Assembly: GCA_963845695.1 (NCBI GenBank)
Contig: CAWJTQ010000017.1
Coordinates: forward strand, 496,001 to 560,000
DNA from: CAWJTV01 sp963845695
GTDB lineage: Bacteria; Planctomycetota; Planctomycetia; Isosphaerales; Isosphaeraceae
Reading direction: 5' to 3'
DNA: 64,000 nucleotides
Shown: piece after piece, positions 26,305 to 37,175 of the stretch
How positions within the stretch are numbered: the first letter of the stretch is position 1
Layout of the letters: every line of letters starts with the position of its first letter
Notes under the pieces: generated by a model
Told to the model about the DNA's origin: nothing
Seen by the model: only the letters and a program-made list of their open reading frames with translations
Databases searched by the model: none
Program-made: the position numbers and the translations under genes

Positions 26305-28219
26305 TCAACCGGACGCAGGGATCACGGGCAAGACGACCTGAGAGGGATGGGCCGCGTCATGGTGGACGGTGTTATCGGCCGGGATCATGCGTCGGTATTC
26401 GCCGAGCGGGTCGCCGGTGTTGGGGTTGACGTCGAACCGCGGGTAGTTGCTGCTCGACACGTCGACGCGGATCCGGTGCCCCTTCTTGAAGACATTCGCG
26501 GTCGGATAAAGGATGATCGTGATCGGCTCGATCTTGTCGTGCTCGAGCAGCGGCGCCTGGCGATGGAGCCCTCCTCGGTAACGGGTACGTAGGATCGAGT
26601 CGCCGAGGTTCAGGTCGAATCCGAGTGGGTAGTCCGGATTGGGCGGGATCTCATCGATCAGCTTGGCGGTGAAGTCGGTGTCGAGCGCACTCGAGCTGAC
26701 CCAAAGCCTGACCTCGACCGTGCCGGTGACTTCGAGGTTGGCATCCAGGGGAGCCGTGCGGAAGACCAGGACGTCGCGACGCTCCGAGAGCGGCAGCCGG
26801 TTGCCGGCGGCGTGGGTGTCGTCCCGGGGCCGCTGGTCGTAGCCGCCGTTGGTCATCAATCCCTGGTTCGACGAGATGTTGCCGCCGATCGTCGGCACCG
26901 GATGGTGCGGGTCGAAGGTATACGTGGTGTGCCTGGCGCCGGGCGGCGGAGCCGCGGCGGTGAGCTTCCCGCCAGCGCCCAGGTAAAGCGGCGTGCGGAG
27001 GGCGCGGGTCAAGGGCCAGTCGCGCTCGGCGCGCCAGAAGCCGCCGTGCTGGAGCCGGCCGGCCGAGGATCGTCGATCGTCGCCGGTCCCCATGATATAG
27101 AGCCACACCGGGTCTTCCTCAACGCCGTTCTGTTCGCCGCGCATCCACCGGTCGTACCAACGCAATCGGAAGCCCAGCAGGTCGATCCGGCCATCCCGCG
27201 TGAACTCAACCTCTCCGGCCACGTTCGAGGTCTGGCCGCCATGCACCCATGGGCCGATCACCAGCCGTTGCGGTGACTTCTTCGCCTGCGAGAGTGCCAT
27301 GTAGTTCATCGTGACCTGGCGCGCCCAGGAGTCGTACCAGCCGGTGATGTGGAGGACCGGGACGTCGGCATAGTCGCCCACATGATCGACGACCGACATC
27401 CCTTTGATGTGCCAGAACGGTGCCTCGGGACCGCTCCGCATTGCCTCCACCAGCCACGACTCGTATTCCGGGACCACGCGCAGCGGCGTCGTGCCGGGCC
27501 GGACGGGGAGGCTGTCGACGTGCTGACGGATCCGCCGCCCGTTCTCGAGCAGGGCTTCGCGCAACGCGGGGTTGGCCAGAGCGACCTTGGCGTTGGGCGC
27601 ACCGATCTGGAAAATCCAGTTCATGAACCGGAGCTCGAACGCCCCGCCCTGTCTCATTCCACTGACGCCGCAGTTCGACACCGCGTCGATCGGGATCATG
27701 GTCGTCAGGTGGGGCGGATTCATCTCGGCCAGCGCAGTGCTGGGTGCCCCCGGGATAGCTCGTGCCGAACGTGCCGACCTTGCCGTCGGACCACTCCTGC
27801 CGGGCGATCCACTCCACCACGTCATAACCGTCCTGGGGATCATCGGTGATCAGTCGCCAGGTTCCCTCGCTGGCATAACGCCCGCGGACGTCGTTGGCCA
27901 CGACGACATAACCGCGCTCGGCGTAATATTCGCCCTCACCCTTGACGCCGGTTTTGTCGTAAGGCGTCCGGGTCAGGACCGCCGGAAACCGGCCCGGAGC
28001 GGGCTTGCCGTCGCGAGCCGGTCGATAGACGTCGGCGGCCAGCCGAACGCCATCTCGCATCGGGATCATGACGTTCTTCTCCACCGATACGCTGAACTCG
28101 GCGGGCCGCTTCGCCGGTTGCGGTCCCTGGGCGCAAACGTCGCAGGTCGCCAGCCAGCCCAAGGCCAGGACGTGTCCGATCACAACCATTCCCACACGGC
28201 GAGCGGTTCGCGAAAACAT
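26305..28219 (-). CDS. CocE/NonD-family exported hydrolase (X-Pro dipeptidyl-peptidase type), one frameshift
   Basis: Start ATG 28219 (AGGAG upstream) with a signal peptide (GMVVIGHVLALGWLATCDVCA). The S15-type catalytic domain shows MIPMRDGVRLAADVYRP, RTPYDKTG, VVANDVRGRYAS and the nucleophile elbow GTSYPG. After a frame break near 27745 it continues with HITGWYDSWARQ (catalytic Asp region), VIGPWVHGG (His) and the C-terminal jelly-roll domain ending RIRVDVSSSNYPRFDVNPNTG. Repaired length about 640, normal. Likely an alpha-amino-acid ester or peptide hydrolase; substrate unknown. Confidence 0.85.
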
Positions 28220-28381
28220 GGCGCTGGTCTCCTGATCGAGATGTCCCCGAAGCGGTGTTCTGATTCCCGCGACGATCACCCGCTAGATTGTCGGGTGTGA
28301 GCGACGGTTTGCAATGGTCCAGCGCCCGTCCCTTCGCCACAACTCCCGATCGTGCCCGCCGTTCGAGATGGCTCTCGATTC

Positions 28382-30859
28382 TCACGGAGATGCGTTGGCC
28401 GTTTTTTCGTGTTCGTGCCCGGGATGTTGCCAGAGCTTTCTGAGGTGTGCCAGCCGCTGGACGTTGGCGTTGATCACCGCATGGACGCGGTCCTCCTGGA
28501 GCAGCGGGCGGAGCGATGGGGGGAGAAAGGTGCCGCCCATGCCCGCCTCGATCAGGGCTCGTTCCTTCCGAGTCAGATACCAGCTCAACGCGGCGGGTGA
28601 TGGGTTCTCGAAGACAACGGTATGGAACCTGGCTCCCCGGGCGGAATTGAGCCAGTCACTGATGACCTCGATCTGCTCGTCGTTCCGGAACGACATCGAG
28701 GCCGACGTGGCGCTGAATAACCCGCTGAGGGGCGTGGCCAGGGCGGGGATATCGAACAGGTCCAGGGGAGACCAGGAGCGCGCCTTCTCCTCGGCGGTGT
28801 CGGCGACCTGCCGGCGCTGATACTCGCTGACGGTGTCCCGGATCTGGATCAGCAGGATATTCGCCGTGTGACGGCTTAGCCACTCGCGATGCTCGTAAAT
28901 CCACGAGGCGGCGATGTTGACGCCGTAGTCGTCGTAATAGCCGGCGTCGATCGGCGTCCGCGGGGGCGACGTCGGCAACGAGACAGCGGGGCTGAGCAGT
29001 GGGAATGACGCGTTCATCCGGACAGCCGTACCGATCGTCAGCCGCGTCTGATTCGGGAAGTACTCGAAGAACTGGACGGTCGGGATCGAGAGCAGTCTCC
29101 TGCCAGTTAGCCCAGGGAGCTGGCCGTCGATCTTCTCGGCGTGGGTTCGTGTCATGCCATCGAGGTCGAGATTGCTGATCATGAGCCGCCGCCCATCCTG
29201 GGCCAGCATCGGGCTCAAGACGATCGAAGGCCGCCATCCTCGGAGCTCGCCGTCGGCCATCGATGACAGGGGCACGTCCAGTCGCGGTCCTCCCGGAGTC
29301 GGAGGCGCCCAGGTCCGCTGGAGTTCGGTCCCCCGATCCGCGACCGGCCCCAGCTCGATGGGCAGAAACGACCGAGGTAGATCGCGAAGGACGAGTTGCT
29401 TGGCCACTCCGGTCAGGCCATCGCGAGAGCTGACGTCCACGACCTGTTCCAGGACCCCAGGGGCATGCGGCGCATCCCCCGCGTTCGTTCCCAGTGGGTC
29501 GACCGACTCGACGAACAGCGCCGCGCCCACCATCCCGCCGGACGCGCCCGTCACCAGCCGGACGTGGTAGGAAAAGTCGGGGATCTTCTCCTCCAGCGTC
29601 TTCAGAACCACGGCCGTCCAGGCCGCCGCGCGGATCCCGCCTCCACTGACCGCGACCACCGCGAGCGTCCGGTTCGGTACCGACGGACCACCCCGCCAGG
29701 CGTTGAGCGCGGCGGAGTCGTTCACCATCCCGACAGGGATTTTGCCGAACGCCCCTGGTCCGCAGCCGACGCCGTCGCTTGCCGATTCGATATCCTCCTG
29801 CATGAACCGCCGGCAGAGATCGACCCGATCGGCGGGAGCGTAGCTGAGACCCGGGAAGTGGTAGGAGTACGGGCGATGATTCGCCACGGAGGCCAGTAGC
29901 AAGAAGAAGGCGAGGATGGCACCGGTCCACGCCCGCGGATGCTCGATCCCGAACGGCCGGATGTTCCGCTCGCTCCCGAGCACCGCGAAAAACAGCGCCG
30001 AGTAAATCACGCCGATCAGCCCGAGCAGGGCGCAGATGGCGAAGGCCGCCGTCACGATCCCGTAGCACGGCCAGGCCATCACGATGTAGGACACCAGCGT
30101 CAGCACGCCCGTCGTTGTCAGTGACGCCGAGAGCGCGTCGTCGTTGTCGGGGTCGTCCGGGTTGGCATCAGCCGCGGCCAGACTCGGGAAGATCCGCACG
30201 ATCACGTAATCGAACAAGACAATGCTGATGAGAACGATCACGGCCCCGAGCGCGACACCCGCGACGATCCCGGCAAGCCAGACGTACCAGTAGCGTTCGA
30301 CCCCGACGTCAGGGTTGATGAGAGGACCTCCGGACCCGGCCGGCCAGAGCGCCGGGATCGCCAGATAGACCAGCAAGGGCGTTCCGACCACCTTCAGGTA
30401 AACCGATAACCGGTAGAAGTTGCTCGTCGCCAGACGGTGGGCGTCGATCCATCTCCAGGGCTTCCAGGGCCAGCCCGACCCTCTCAGTTGCCCCATGGCG
30501 TACCAGAACTGGCCAGGCTGGTTGGGTTTGCTACAGAAGGACTCCCTGTAGAACGCGAGGATCAGCAGCAGACCAACCAGCATCGTCGACGCCATGGCCG
30601 CGTAGAACTGGTTGAGCCTGTCCTCGTTCCAGAACAAGGCCGGTATGCCATAGTCCTCACCGGCCTCCTGGTAGATGAACCCGTACAGCAAGACCAGGAT
30701 CAGGACCAGGCCCAGGTTATGCCACGCCAGGCGAACCCAACCCTTCAGCATCGACCAGTAAAGGTCGACGAACACGACCGTCGTCAGGACAACCAGAAGG
30801 CCGCGGAAGGAAAAGCTCGAGAAAAAGGCTTTGGACAGAGTGAGCCAGGTGGTCTCCAT
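28382..30859 (-). CDS. Large membrane-anchored patatin-like phospholipase
   Basis: 825 residues, frame intact. The first ~330 residues hold about seven to eight hydrophobic helices (for example RGLLVVLTTVVFVDLYW, LGLVLILVLLYGFIY, ASTMLVGLLLILAFY, AGIVAGVALGAVIVLISIVLF). A patatin domain follows: oxyanion loop SGGGIRAA (about 405-412), nucleophile elbow GASGG (about 438-442) and the catalytic Asp in DAGYYDDYG (about residue 645). It should be a serine acyl hydrolase facing one side of the membrane. It is separate from the SLOG/RyR cluster 28 kb away; a defence role is possible but unsupported. Confidence 0.8.
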   Translation of the reverse strand: METTWLTLSKAFFSSFSFRGLLVVLTTVVFVDLYWSMLKGWVRLAWHNLGLVLILVLLYGFIYQEAGEDYGIPALFWNEDRLNQFYAAMASTMLVGLLLILAFYRESFCSKPNQPGQFWYAMGQLRGSGWPWKPWRWIDAHRLATSNFYRLSVYLKVVGTPLLVYLAIPALWPAGSGGPLINPDVGVERYWYVWLAGIVAGVALGAVIVLISIVLFDYVIVRIFPSLAAADANPDDPDNDDALSASLTTTGVLTLVSYIVMAWPCYGIVTAAFAICALLGLIGVIYSALFFAVLGSERNIRPFGIEHPRAWTGAILAFFLLLASVANHRPYSYHFPGLSYAPADRVDLCRRFMQEDIESASDGVGCGPGAFGKIPVGMVNDSAALNAWRGGPSVPNRTLAVVAVSGGGIRAAAWTAVVLKTLEEKIPDFSYHVRLVTGASGGMVGAALFVESVDPLGTNAGDAPHAPGVLEQVVDVSSRDGLTGVAKQLVLRDLPRSFLPIELGPVADRGTELQRTWAPPTPGGPRLDVPLSSMADGELRGWRPSIVLSPMLAQDGRRLMISNLDLDGMTRTHAEKIDGQLPGLTGRRLLSIPTVQFFEYFPNQTRLTIGTAVRMNASFPLLSPAVSLPTSPPRTPIDAGYYDDYGVNIAASWIYEHREWLSRHTANILLIQIRDTVSEYQRRQVADTAEEKARSWSPLDLFDIPALATPLSGLFSATSASMSFRNDEQIEVISDWLNSARGARFHTVVFENPSPAALSWYLTRKERALIEAGMGGTFLPPSLRPLLQEDRVHAVINANVQRLAHLRKLWQHPGHEHEKTANASP

Positions 30860-31192
30860 GGGGTCATCCTCGAAAGCGGAGTGTCCGGGGCCGTGCAGGT
30901 TCGGGTGACCTGAGATCTCCCGAGTTGCCTGGCGGAATTCTATTTCGCGCCAAGAGTGGATGCAAAAAGAAAACGGCCAGGCCGCGGTATTGAGTCCAGC
31001 ACCAACGTGAATCGGGCCGGGCCTCAGCGGATCGGATCGTGGAACCTTCCACTCCGACCGCGCGTTTTTTCGAAGACAGCGCCATCACGAAGAGAATCCC
31101 CTGGCGTTACGAGCGCGGGCCTTGTCTCCCATCTCCCGGGTCAGTTAACATTTGCCTAGCCAACCCTTCGAACCGGCCAGAGGAGCTCAGCA
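30860..31192. other. Intergenic region between divergent genes
   Basis: About 330 bases between the patatin gene (minus) and the oxidoreductase (plus). It must hold both promoters, but no hexamer pair with good spacing stood out to me. The right end carries a weak GAGG before the ATG at 31193. Confidence 0.4.
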
Positions 31193-32460
31193 ATGACCCT
31201 GTCGATCAATCGGCGGACGTTTCTCGGCGCGGCAGGTACGGGTCTGCTCGTCCTCCCTTCGCGTTCGGGCCGGGCGGCGGCGAGCGAGCGGGTACGCGTG
31301 GCGGTGATCGGCCTGCGCAGTCGCGGACACGACCATGCCAAGTTGTTCTCCGGCGAGTCGGGCGCGGAGGTCGTGGCGGTCTGCGACGTGGATGACACGA
31401 TGTTCGCCAAACCGGTCAAGACGGTGGAGTCGGCCGGCGGGAAAGCCCCCCGAACCGAAAAGGACTTCCGCCGGCTCCTCGATGACAAGACGATCGACGC
31501 CGTGACCATCGCCACCCCCGACCACTGGCACGCCCTCATCACGGTCATGGCCTGCCAGGCGGGCAAGGACGTTTACGTCGAGAAGCCAGCCAGCCATAAC
31601 GTCGTCGAGGGGCGCCGGATGGTCGAGGCGGCGCGGAAGTACGAGCGCGTCGTCCAGGTCGGGACTCAGCGCCGAAGCTCGCCCTGGGTTGCCGAGGCCA
31701 TCGAGCGGGTCAAGAGTGGGGCGGTCGGCAAGGTCGGGATGGCCCGAGCCTGGATCCATCAGGTGCGGCACCACATCGGTCATGGGCAACCGGGGACCGT
31801 CCCAGCGGGCGTCGATTATGCCATGTGGCAAGGACCAGCCCCCGATCGACCCTTTTACCCCAATCGCTTCCATTACAACTGGCACTGGTTCTGGAACTGG
31901 GGCACCGGCGAGCTGGGAAACAACGGCATCCATGGCGTGGACGTGGCGCGTTGGGGTCTCGGCGTGGACGCCCCGGTCGCCGTCAGCTCCGGAGGCGGCA
32001 AGTACGTCTTCGATGACGATCAAGAGGTCCCCGACACCCAGATCACCACCTGGGAGTTTCCCAACGCCTGCCTCGTCTGGGAACATCGCATGTGGTCCAA
32101 ACATCCCACCGAAGGCGTGGGCTTCGGCATCGCGTTCTATGGTGATAAGGGGACGATGATCCTCGGTGAGAAAGGTTGGCATGTCGAGGATGGCGACGGC
32201 TCCCGGAGCAAGCCCGGTCCCGATGGCCAGGGCGCCACGTCCGGAACTTCCTCGATTGCGTCAAGACTCGGGAGAAGCCCAACGCCGACATCGAGATCGG
32301 CCATCTCAGCACCCGGCTCTGCCACCTGGGCAACATCGCTTACCGCGTCGGGAAAAAACTCACATTCGACGCCCAGCACGAGGCGTTTCACGACGCCGAG
32401 GCCAATGCCCTCCTGTCCCGTCAATATAGCAGCCGGTTCGAAATGCCGTCGCAGGTTTGA
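31193..32460 (+). CDS. Tat-exported Gfo/Idh/MocA-family oxidoreductase, one frameshift
   Basis: The N-terminus SINRRTFLGAAGTG is a twin-arginine signal. The Rossmann part shows VRVAVIGLRSRGHDHAKLF, VVAVCDVDD and the family's ATPDHWHALITVMACQAGKDVYVEKPASHN (Lys in EKP). Then IHQVRHHIGHGQPG and GELGNNGIHGVDVARWGL. The frame shifts near 32225 and ends as NADIEIGHLSTRLCHLGNIAYRVG and SSRFEMPSQV. Planctomycetes carry many such exported sugar dehydrogenase-like proteins; the substrate is not predictable. Confidence 0.85.
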
Positions 32461-33117
32461 ACGGGCTCCAGCAGCCAGGATTACCCAGATTCCCGATTCT
32501 CCTCTATTCCTCGACGACGTTTGTCACGGTGATTGATCTTTCCGGTATTCGGAGAAATGGTGCACGAACCTATCGGTTATCGCGATCTTTAGACGGGTGA
32601 ATCATCAAGTGTTGCTCGATTCCGGTGTCTGTCGAGGTTGACTGACATCGGCTCGTCCGCGTGTGATTGCAACAGCCTGTGATTCGTGTGATCCGTTCTC
32701 GTACTCCGAGGCGGTTCCGAGTTCTCACGGGTGCGGGTGAACCGTGACGGATTCCCGTGAACTTGGGGCTCTCTTCAGGTCTCGACGGCACCGCCGAAGA
32801 GAATTGACTGAGCGTTGTGAGGGACCTGGACGATGCATTGCATGGGTGATATGATGATAAAGAGGCATGCGATTTGCTCTCCAACGGTGATGCGGATTTG
32901 ATTAAGTTGTCGGGCGCGAGTGGCCGGAAAGCGATAACGTCTTATGATCATGGTGAGGGGAACAGGATTTTGCGGTGTCGGTGGTTCCTGGTCGGGGTCA
33001 CACTGATGGTCTGTAGGGTGGCATCCCGATCGTGACCGATTCTCGTGTTTTCGGCAATCAAGGATGAGGGGGGCGATTCGAGATCGAGAAGTGCCATCGG
33101 GTCAGGAGGATTCAGGA
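32461..33117. other. Long intergenic region upstream of the sigma factor
   Basis: About 650 bases of lower-GC sequence than the neighbours, without a supported gene. Near 32855 there is an A/T-richer patch (tgatatgatgataaag) that could be a -10 region. An AGGAGGA at 33104-33110 belongs to the next gene. I see no repeat or RNA structure I would defend. Confidence 0.4.
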
Positions 33118-33986
33118 TTGGCAGGCGGGGCTGAGAAGAAAACGCGAACGCGGCGAGATTATCGCCCGACAGTGGAAGGGCTCGAGGCGTTGCGGCTGTT
33201 GTCCAGCGCCGCGCAGGCCCATCCGCTTGCCGGGGATGATCGTGGAGCGCGACCTGCTGACCGACCCGGTCCAGGAACCGCTGACGACGGGCGAAGACGC
33301 GCAGGCGTCCGCGATCTCGAATGCGGCCTGGGACGCGGCCCTGGGCCATACCCATCTGGCCGAACTTGCTCAGCGAGTCCGAGATCCTCCAGGCTCCATC
33401 CGGGGGCATGACCACTTCCTCGGGATCGGCCACGGTCCCGGCTCAACCCGAACCGGCCGCCATCTCGTCGGGCCTGACGCAGTTGAACAAGTATCTCAAT
33501 CGCGCCTGGTATCGCGCGGGGATTCCCGCTCAACTCCATGACGACAGCTCTCAGGCGGTTTACACCACCCTGCTCCAGAACCTGGGGCGACAGCGTTTTG
33601 ATGCGCTGGTCGGGGAAGTGGGGAACTGGGGGATCCGGGACGTCTTCAGCCGCGAGACGTCCGAGGGAGTTTCCTTCTTCCGCGCCGTGGATATGGTGAA
33701 GAAGCGGGCACAGCGAGAGAAGTCCTATCAGTCGCTGGATTCGGTCGACGTTCCGACGGATCCGGGAGACCAGCAAACCAGCGCGACGCTGCGGGCCGCC
33801 CTCCAGGACGCCATCGACCAGAACCTGAGTCCGCGCGAAGCCGCCCTGATCCAGGATACGCTCATGGGCAAGACTCCCGCCGAGATCGCCCTTCAGTGGG
33901 GCGTCGCTCCCAAGACGGTCAGCAACGAGAAGTCGCGCGTGCTCCAGAAACTCCGCGAAGCCTTGGTTGATTACGAGATGAATTAG
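33118..33986 (+). CDS. Sigma-70-family regulator with a planctomycete LExLxLLS-type N-terminus, two frameshifts
   Basis: Start TTG 33118 with AGGAGGA seven bases upstream. N-terminus RTRRDYRPTVEGLEALRLLS, then a frame slip near 33220, a middle part with ERDLLTDPVQEPLTTGEDA, a second slip near 33370, and the frame ending at 33986. The C-terminal half looks like a sigma factor: region-2-like LNKYLNRAWYRAGIPAQLHDDSSQ with AVYTTLLQ, and region-4-like helix-turn-helix LSPREAALIQDTLMGKTPAE plus IALQWGVAPKTVSNEKSRVL. The joined N-terminal motif normally marks exported proteins, so its presence here is odd. Confidence 0.6.
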
Positions 33987-34223
33987 GGAACCCGGTTCGG
34001 CCTGGGTTCCACGACATCATGCCTGTCCCCGTGGACTGGCCCATTCTCAGTCCGGTCCTGCGGCGGCTGATCGTTCGATCGCTCCTCGGGCGACGGTGGC
34101 CGGTTCGGTTCGGGCCCTGTCGCATCCGGACCACTACCGTCGCGAATCCCAGTCTCCGACGGATCCGCGACGGGTCTTCCTCCGACTCGAGCAACTCAAG
34201 GCTTGCGGAAGCTTCGGCCTCGT

Positions 34224-34979
34224 TCATCGATTTGCGCGGGGCCGGATGACCAGGCTCAGCACGGCGATCAACAACATGCCCGACCAGAAGACCGGGCCGG
34301 GGATGTGAAGGCCGAAGTATCTGCCCGATTCCGTTCTGTGGAATCCGTTGACCAAGAGCTTCAGGCCGATCCAGCCCACGAGGAAGTAGGCCCCTTCGGC
34401 CAGGCCGGGGAAGCGATCGAGGAGCATCAAGAAATAACGGACGACAAACCGCATCGTGATGATGCCGAGGACGCCTCCCACGAAGACGATGAAGATCTTC
34501 CCGTTATCTCCAAATCGAGCGGGGAACTCATCGGCCATGGCCACGGCGGCCAGGATCGAGTCGATCGAGAAGACGATGTCGGTCCAGGTGACGGCGATCA
34601 CCGTCCCCCAGAAAACGGGAATCCAGCGGCGCAATCGGGTCCTCGATCTCCCGATTGTGGGATCGTCGGCGTCCACTTCGTCGGCATCTTCCCGCCATAC
34701 GAAGTGAGAGGCTGCCAGGTAAACGAGGTACAGGCCGCCGAGGACCTCGAAGAACCAGAACCGGATCAGGAAGGCCGATAAGAGCACGGCGACGATGCGG
34801 AACCCGATCGCGCCCCAGATCCCGTAAACGAGCACCCGGCGCTGCTCGCGCCTGGGCAGGTGCCGGACCATCAGGGCCAGGACCAGGGCATTGTCGGCGC
34901 TCAGGAGCCCCTCGAGGAAGACGAGCACGCCGATGTACCAGCTGATCGTGGGGATGTCGTAGGGGTCAAGACTCAACAT
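34224..34979 (-). CDS. TerC-family integral membrane protein
   Basis: 251 residues from ATG 34979 (GGAGGTG upstream). TerC-family features: an early acidic membrane motif VFLEGLLSADNALVLALM, a central VTWTDIVFSIDSILAAVAMAD, and about seven to eight helices ending LIAVLSLVIRP. TerC-like proteins are linked to metal (Mn2+, Ca2+) export and tellurite resistance. I looked upstream for a yybP-ykoY manganese riboswitch and did not find a convincing one. Confidence 0.85.
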   Translation of the reverse strand: MLSLDPYDIPTISWYIGVLVFLEGLLSADNALVLALMVRHLPRREQRRVLVYGIWGAIGFRIVAVLLSAFLIRFWFFEVLGGLYLVYLAASHFVWREDADEVDADDPTIGRSRTRLRRWIPVFWGTVIAVTWTDIVFSIDSILAAVAMADEFPARFGDNGKIFIVFVGGVLGIITMRFVVRYFLMLLDRFPGLAEGAYFLVGWIGLKLLVNGFHRTESGRYFGLHIPGPVFWSGMLLIAVLSLVIRPRANR

Positions 34980-35331
34980 GTCTGACACCTCCAGCAGCTC
35001 GAGCGGGCATCGACCCGGATCAAGACGCTCCAATCGAACGGTCCATCGATGATGCGTGGTCCCGAAGACGAAGGGGTGTATCTTAACCGCAAGACCGATG
35101 CCAGGGCGACAGTCCCCCGTCGCGGCTCGAGATGATCGCGGACACGAATCGTCGTCGACCGACGATTCCGGACCTGCTCGGCCGAACACCGCGCCTCGAC
35201 GGGACGGGACCCTCCCATTATCATTTCGCAAGTCCCTGGCATTCCTTGACCTCGACGCCCGGCCCGATCGACCTGAGTCCACGGACTCGCGGCGATCTTG
35301 GCACGAACCCCTTCGTCAGGACGGTTTTCCG
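34980..35331. other. Intergenic region between divergent genes
   Basis: About 350 bases between the TerC-family gene (minus) and the PMT-type gene (plus). Open frames reach into it from both sides, but neither has a credible start or content here. No clear promoter or RNA structure. Confidence 0.35.
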
Positions 35332-37005
35332 GTGATCGCATCAGCGAGGGTCGACCACGGTCGTGCCGAGGTCAAGGTCTTGCCCGCTCGATCGACCCGG
35401 CGCGCGGCGGTCCTGATGGGTTTCCTGGCGTGGCTGGCCGTGGTCCTGACCCTGGACGGGCCGGGTTTGACCGTCGACGAGCCCCTGGACGTGCGCCCCG
35501 GTCGGACCTACGTGACGACGTTGTGGACGGAAGGGCGACATTTCTTCGACCGGGCGGTGGTGGACCGGGTCTTTCGCGACAACGCCGAGCATCCGCCGCT
35601 GGGCCGCTGGCTGCTCGGAATCGCCTCCGTCCTGGGAGAGCCCTTCGAGGTGCTCCTGAAGGGTCCCGACCCGACGAGACACTATGTCCTGGCGGGCCGA
35701 TTGGCGCCGGCACTGGCCTTCGGGTTCCTGGTCGGCATCATCACCTGGGCGGCTGCCCGGCGCTGGGGGCTCGCCGCGGGCGTCTCGGCCGGCTTGGCGC
35801 TCTCGATCATGCCCCGCGCCTTCACCCATGCCCACCTCGGGGCCCTCGATACGTTCCTGTCGTGCTTCTGGACCATGGCCCTCCTGGCCGGAGAACGCGC
35901 GCTGCGGTCGACGCGGCCCGTCCTTGCGATGATGGCCGCCGGCGCGGTCTGGTCGCTGGCCCTCCTCACCAAGATCCATGCCTGGTTCCTCCTCCCTCTG
36001 CTGGGAATCTGGTCGCTCGCGCGCCTGCCGCCCCGCCGTGCCGTGCTCGCCATGGCCGTCTGGACGATCGTCGGCATCAGCCTGTTCTGGGTGGGGTGGC
36101 CCTGGTTCTGGTATGACTCCTTGGCGAGACTCTGGGCATACTGGGCAACCGGGGTGGGACGGGTCACGATCCAGGTCCAGTATTTCGGCCGGGTTTACGC
36201 CGATCGCGATGTGCCCTGGCACTATCCCTGGGTTTACTTCGCGACGACGGTTCCGGTCGGTCTTCAGCTCCTGGGCATCCTGGGTATGGTGCGCGGCTGG
36301 AAGGAACGGCGAACCGATCCTTTCCCGGCTTGCTGGCCGGGTCGATCCTGTTGTTTCTGATCCTGTTCAGCACGCGGGTGCCGGTTTACGATGGCGAACG
36401 GCTGTTCCTCCATGTCTTCCCGGCATGGGCCATGCTGATCGGGCTGGGTTTCGGATGGCTCTGGGATTGTGTTTCTCCGGCCGTCGCGGACGCATCGCGA
36501 TCGGCGTCTTCTTGATCGGTCAGGGGATCGGTGTCGTCTGGATGCATCCGTTCGGGCTCAGCTATTACAACGCGATGGTCGGCGGACTGCCGGGTGCGCG
36601 CGCGCTCGGCCTGGAGTTGACCTACTGGAGCGACGCCATCGATGACGTGCTGCTGGACCGCCTGGCTCAGACCGCGCGCCGGGGGACTCGGCGGCCATGG
36701 CGCCGACCTTCTCTCCCGAGCAAGGCAAGTTGACCACGGGGTTCAACCGCACCCTGGCGCGGCGCGAGATCATCCTGCAGGACGACGTGGAGGCGACTCG
36801 AGCGGAGTGGCTCGTCCTCTCGCACCGGACCGCCTACTGGCGACCCGACCTGGTGGACCGTCTGCTCAAGGGAGGCGGCCGGGTGGTTGCGGCCCGGTCT
36901 CGACTGGGCGTCGAACTGTCCGCACTCTGGCATTTCCCCACCGCTCCGCGCCATTCTCAGCACGCCGATCGGCCTGGCTCTGGGACACCCCAGCTTCCTC
37001 CCTGA
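35332..37005 (+). CDS. PMT/ArnT-type (GT39/GT83-like) membrane glycosyltransferase, about three frameshifts
   Basis: First segment (to about 36340): many membrane helices and the PMT-type DxD/E region in GLTVDEPLDVRPGRTYVTTL, then EHPPLGRWLLG, LSIMPRAFTHAHLGALDTFLS and WPWFWYDSLARLWAYW. Later segments in other frames read LAGSILLFLILFSTRVPVYDGERLFLHVFPAWAML, then GVFLIGQGIGVVWMHPFGLSYYN and LELTYWSD, then TFSPEQGKLTTGFNRTLARREIILQDD. Breaks are near 36340, 36490 and 36690. The start is uncertain (GTG 35332 chosen). It probably moves sugar from a polyprenyl carrier; a polyprenyl synthase lies 0.8 kb downstream. Confidence 0.65.
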
Positions 37006-37175
37006 TCGGACTTCGGTCCGATCCTCTTCCAGGGAATGAACTTGGGAAACTCCTCCCTTCCCTCTGGTCGCGGCGCGATGATCGTAAAATACTTTCAGAA
37101 TGAATTGACGATGTCTGCAGAATGAGATCTCGACACGGCAACGGGTCGCTGCGGGTCGCTTGAGAACGAGGGTCA

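Noticed and set aside
28382..30859. Patatin gene as part of the SLOG/RyR immune cluster
   Set aside because: 28 kb apart, opposite context and no linking genes; recorded only as a separate observation.
34980..35100. Possible yybP-ykoY (Mn2+) riboswitch before the TerC-family gene
   Set aside because: I looked for the conserved loop sequences and found only a G-rich fragment; not enough to call.
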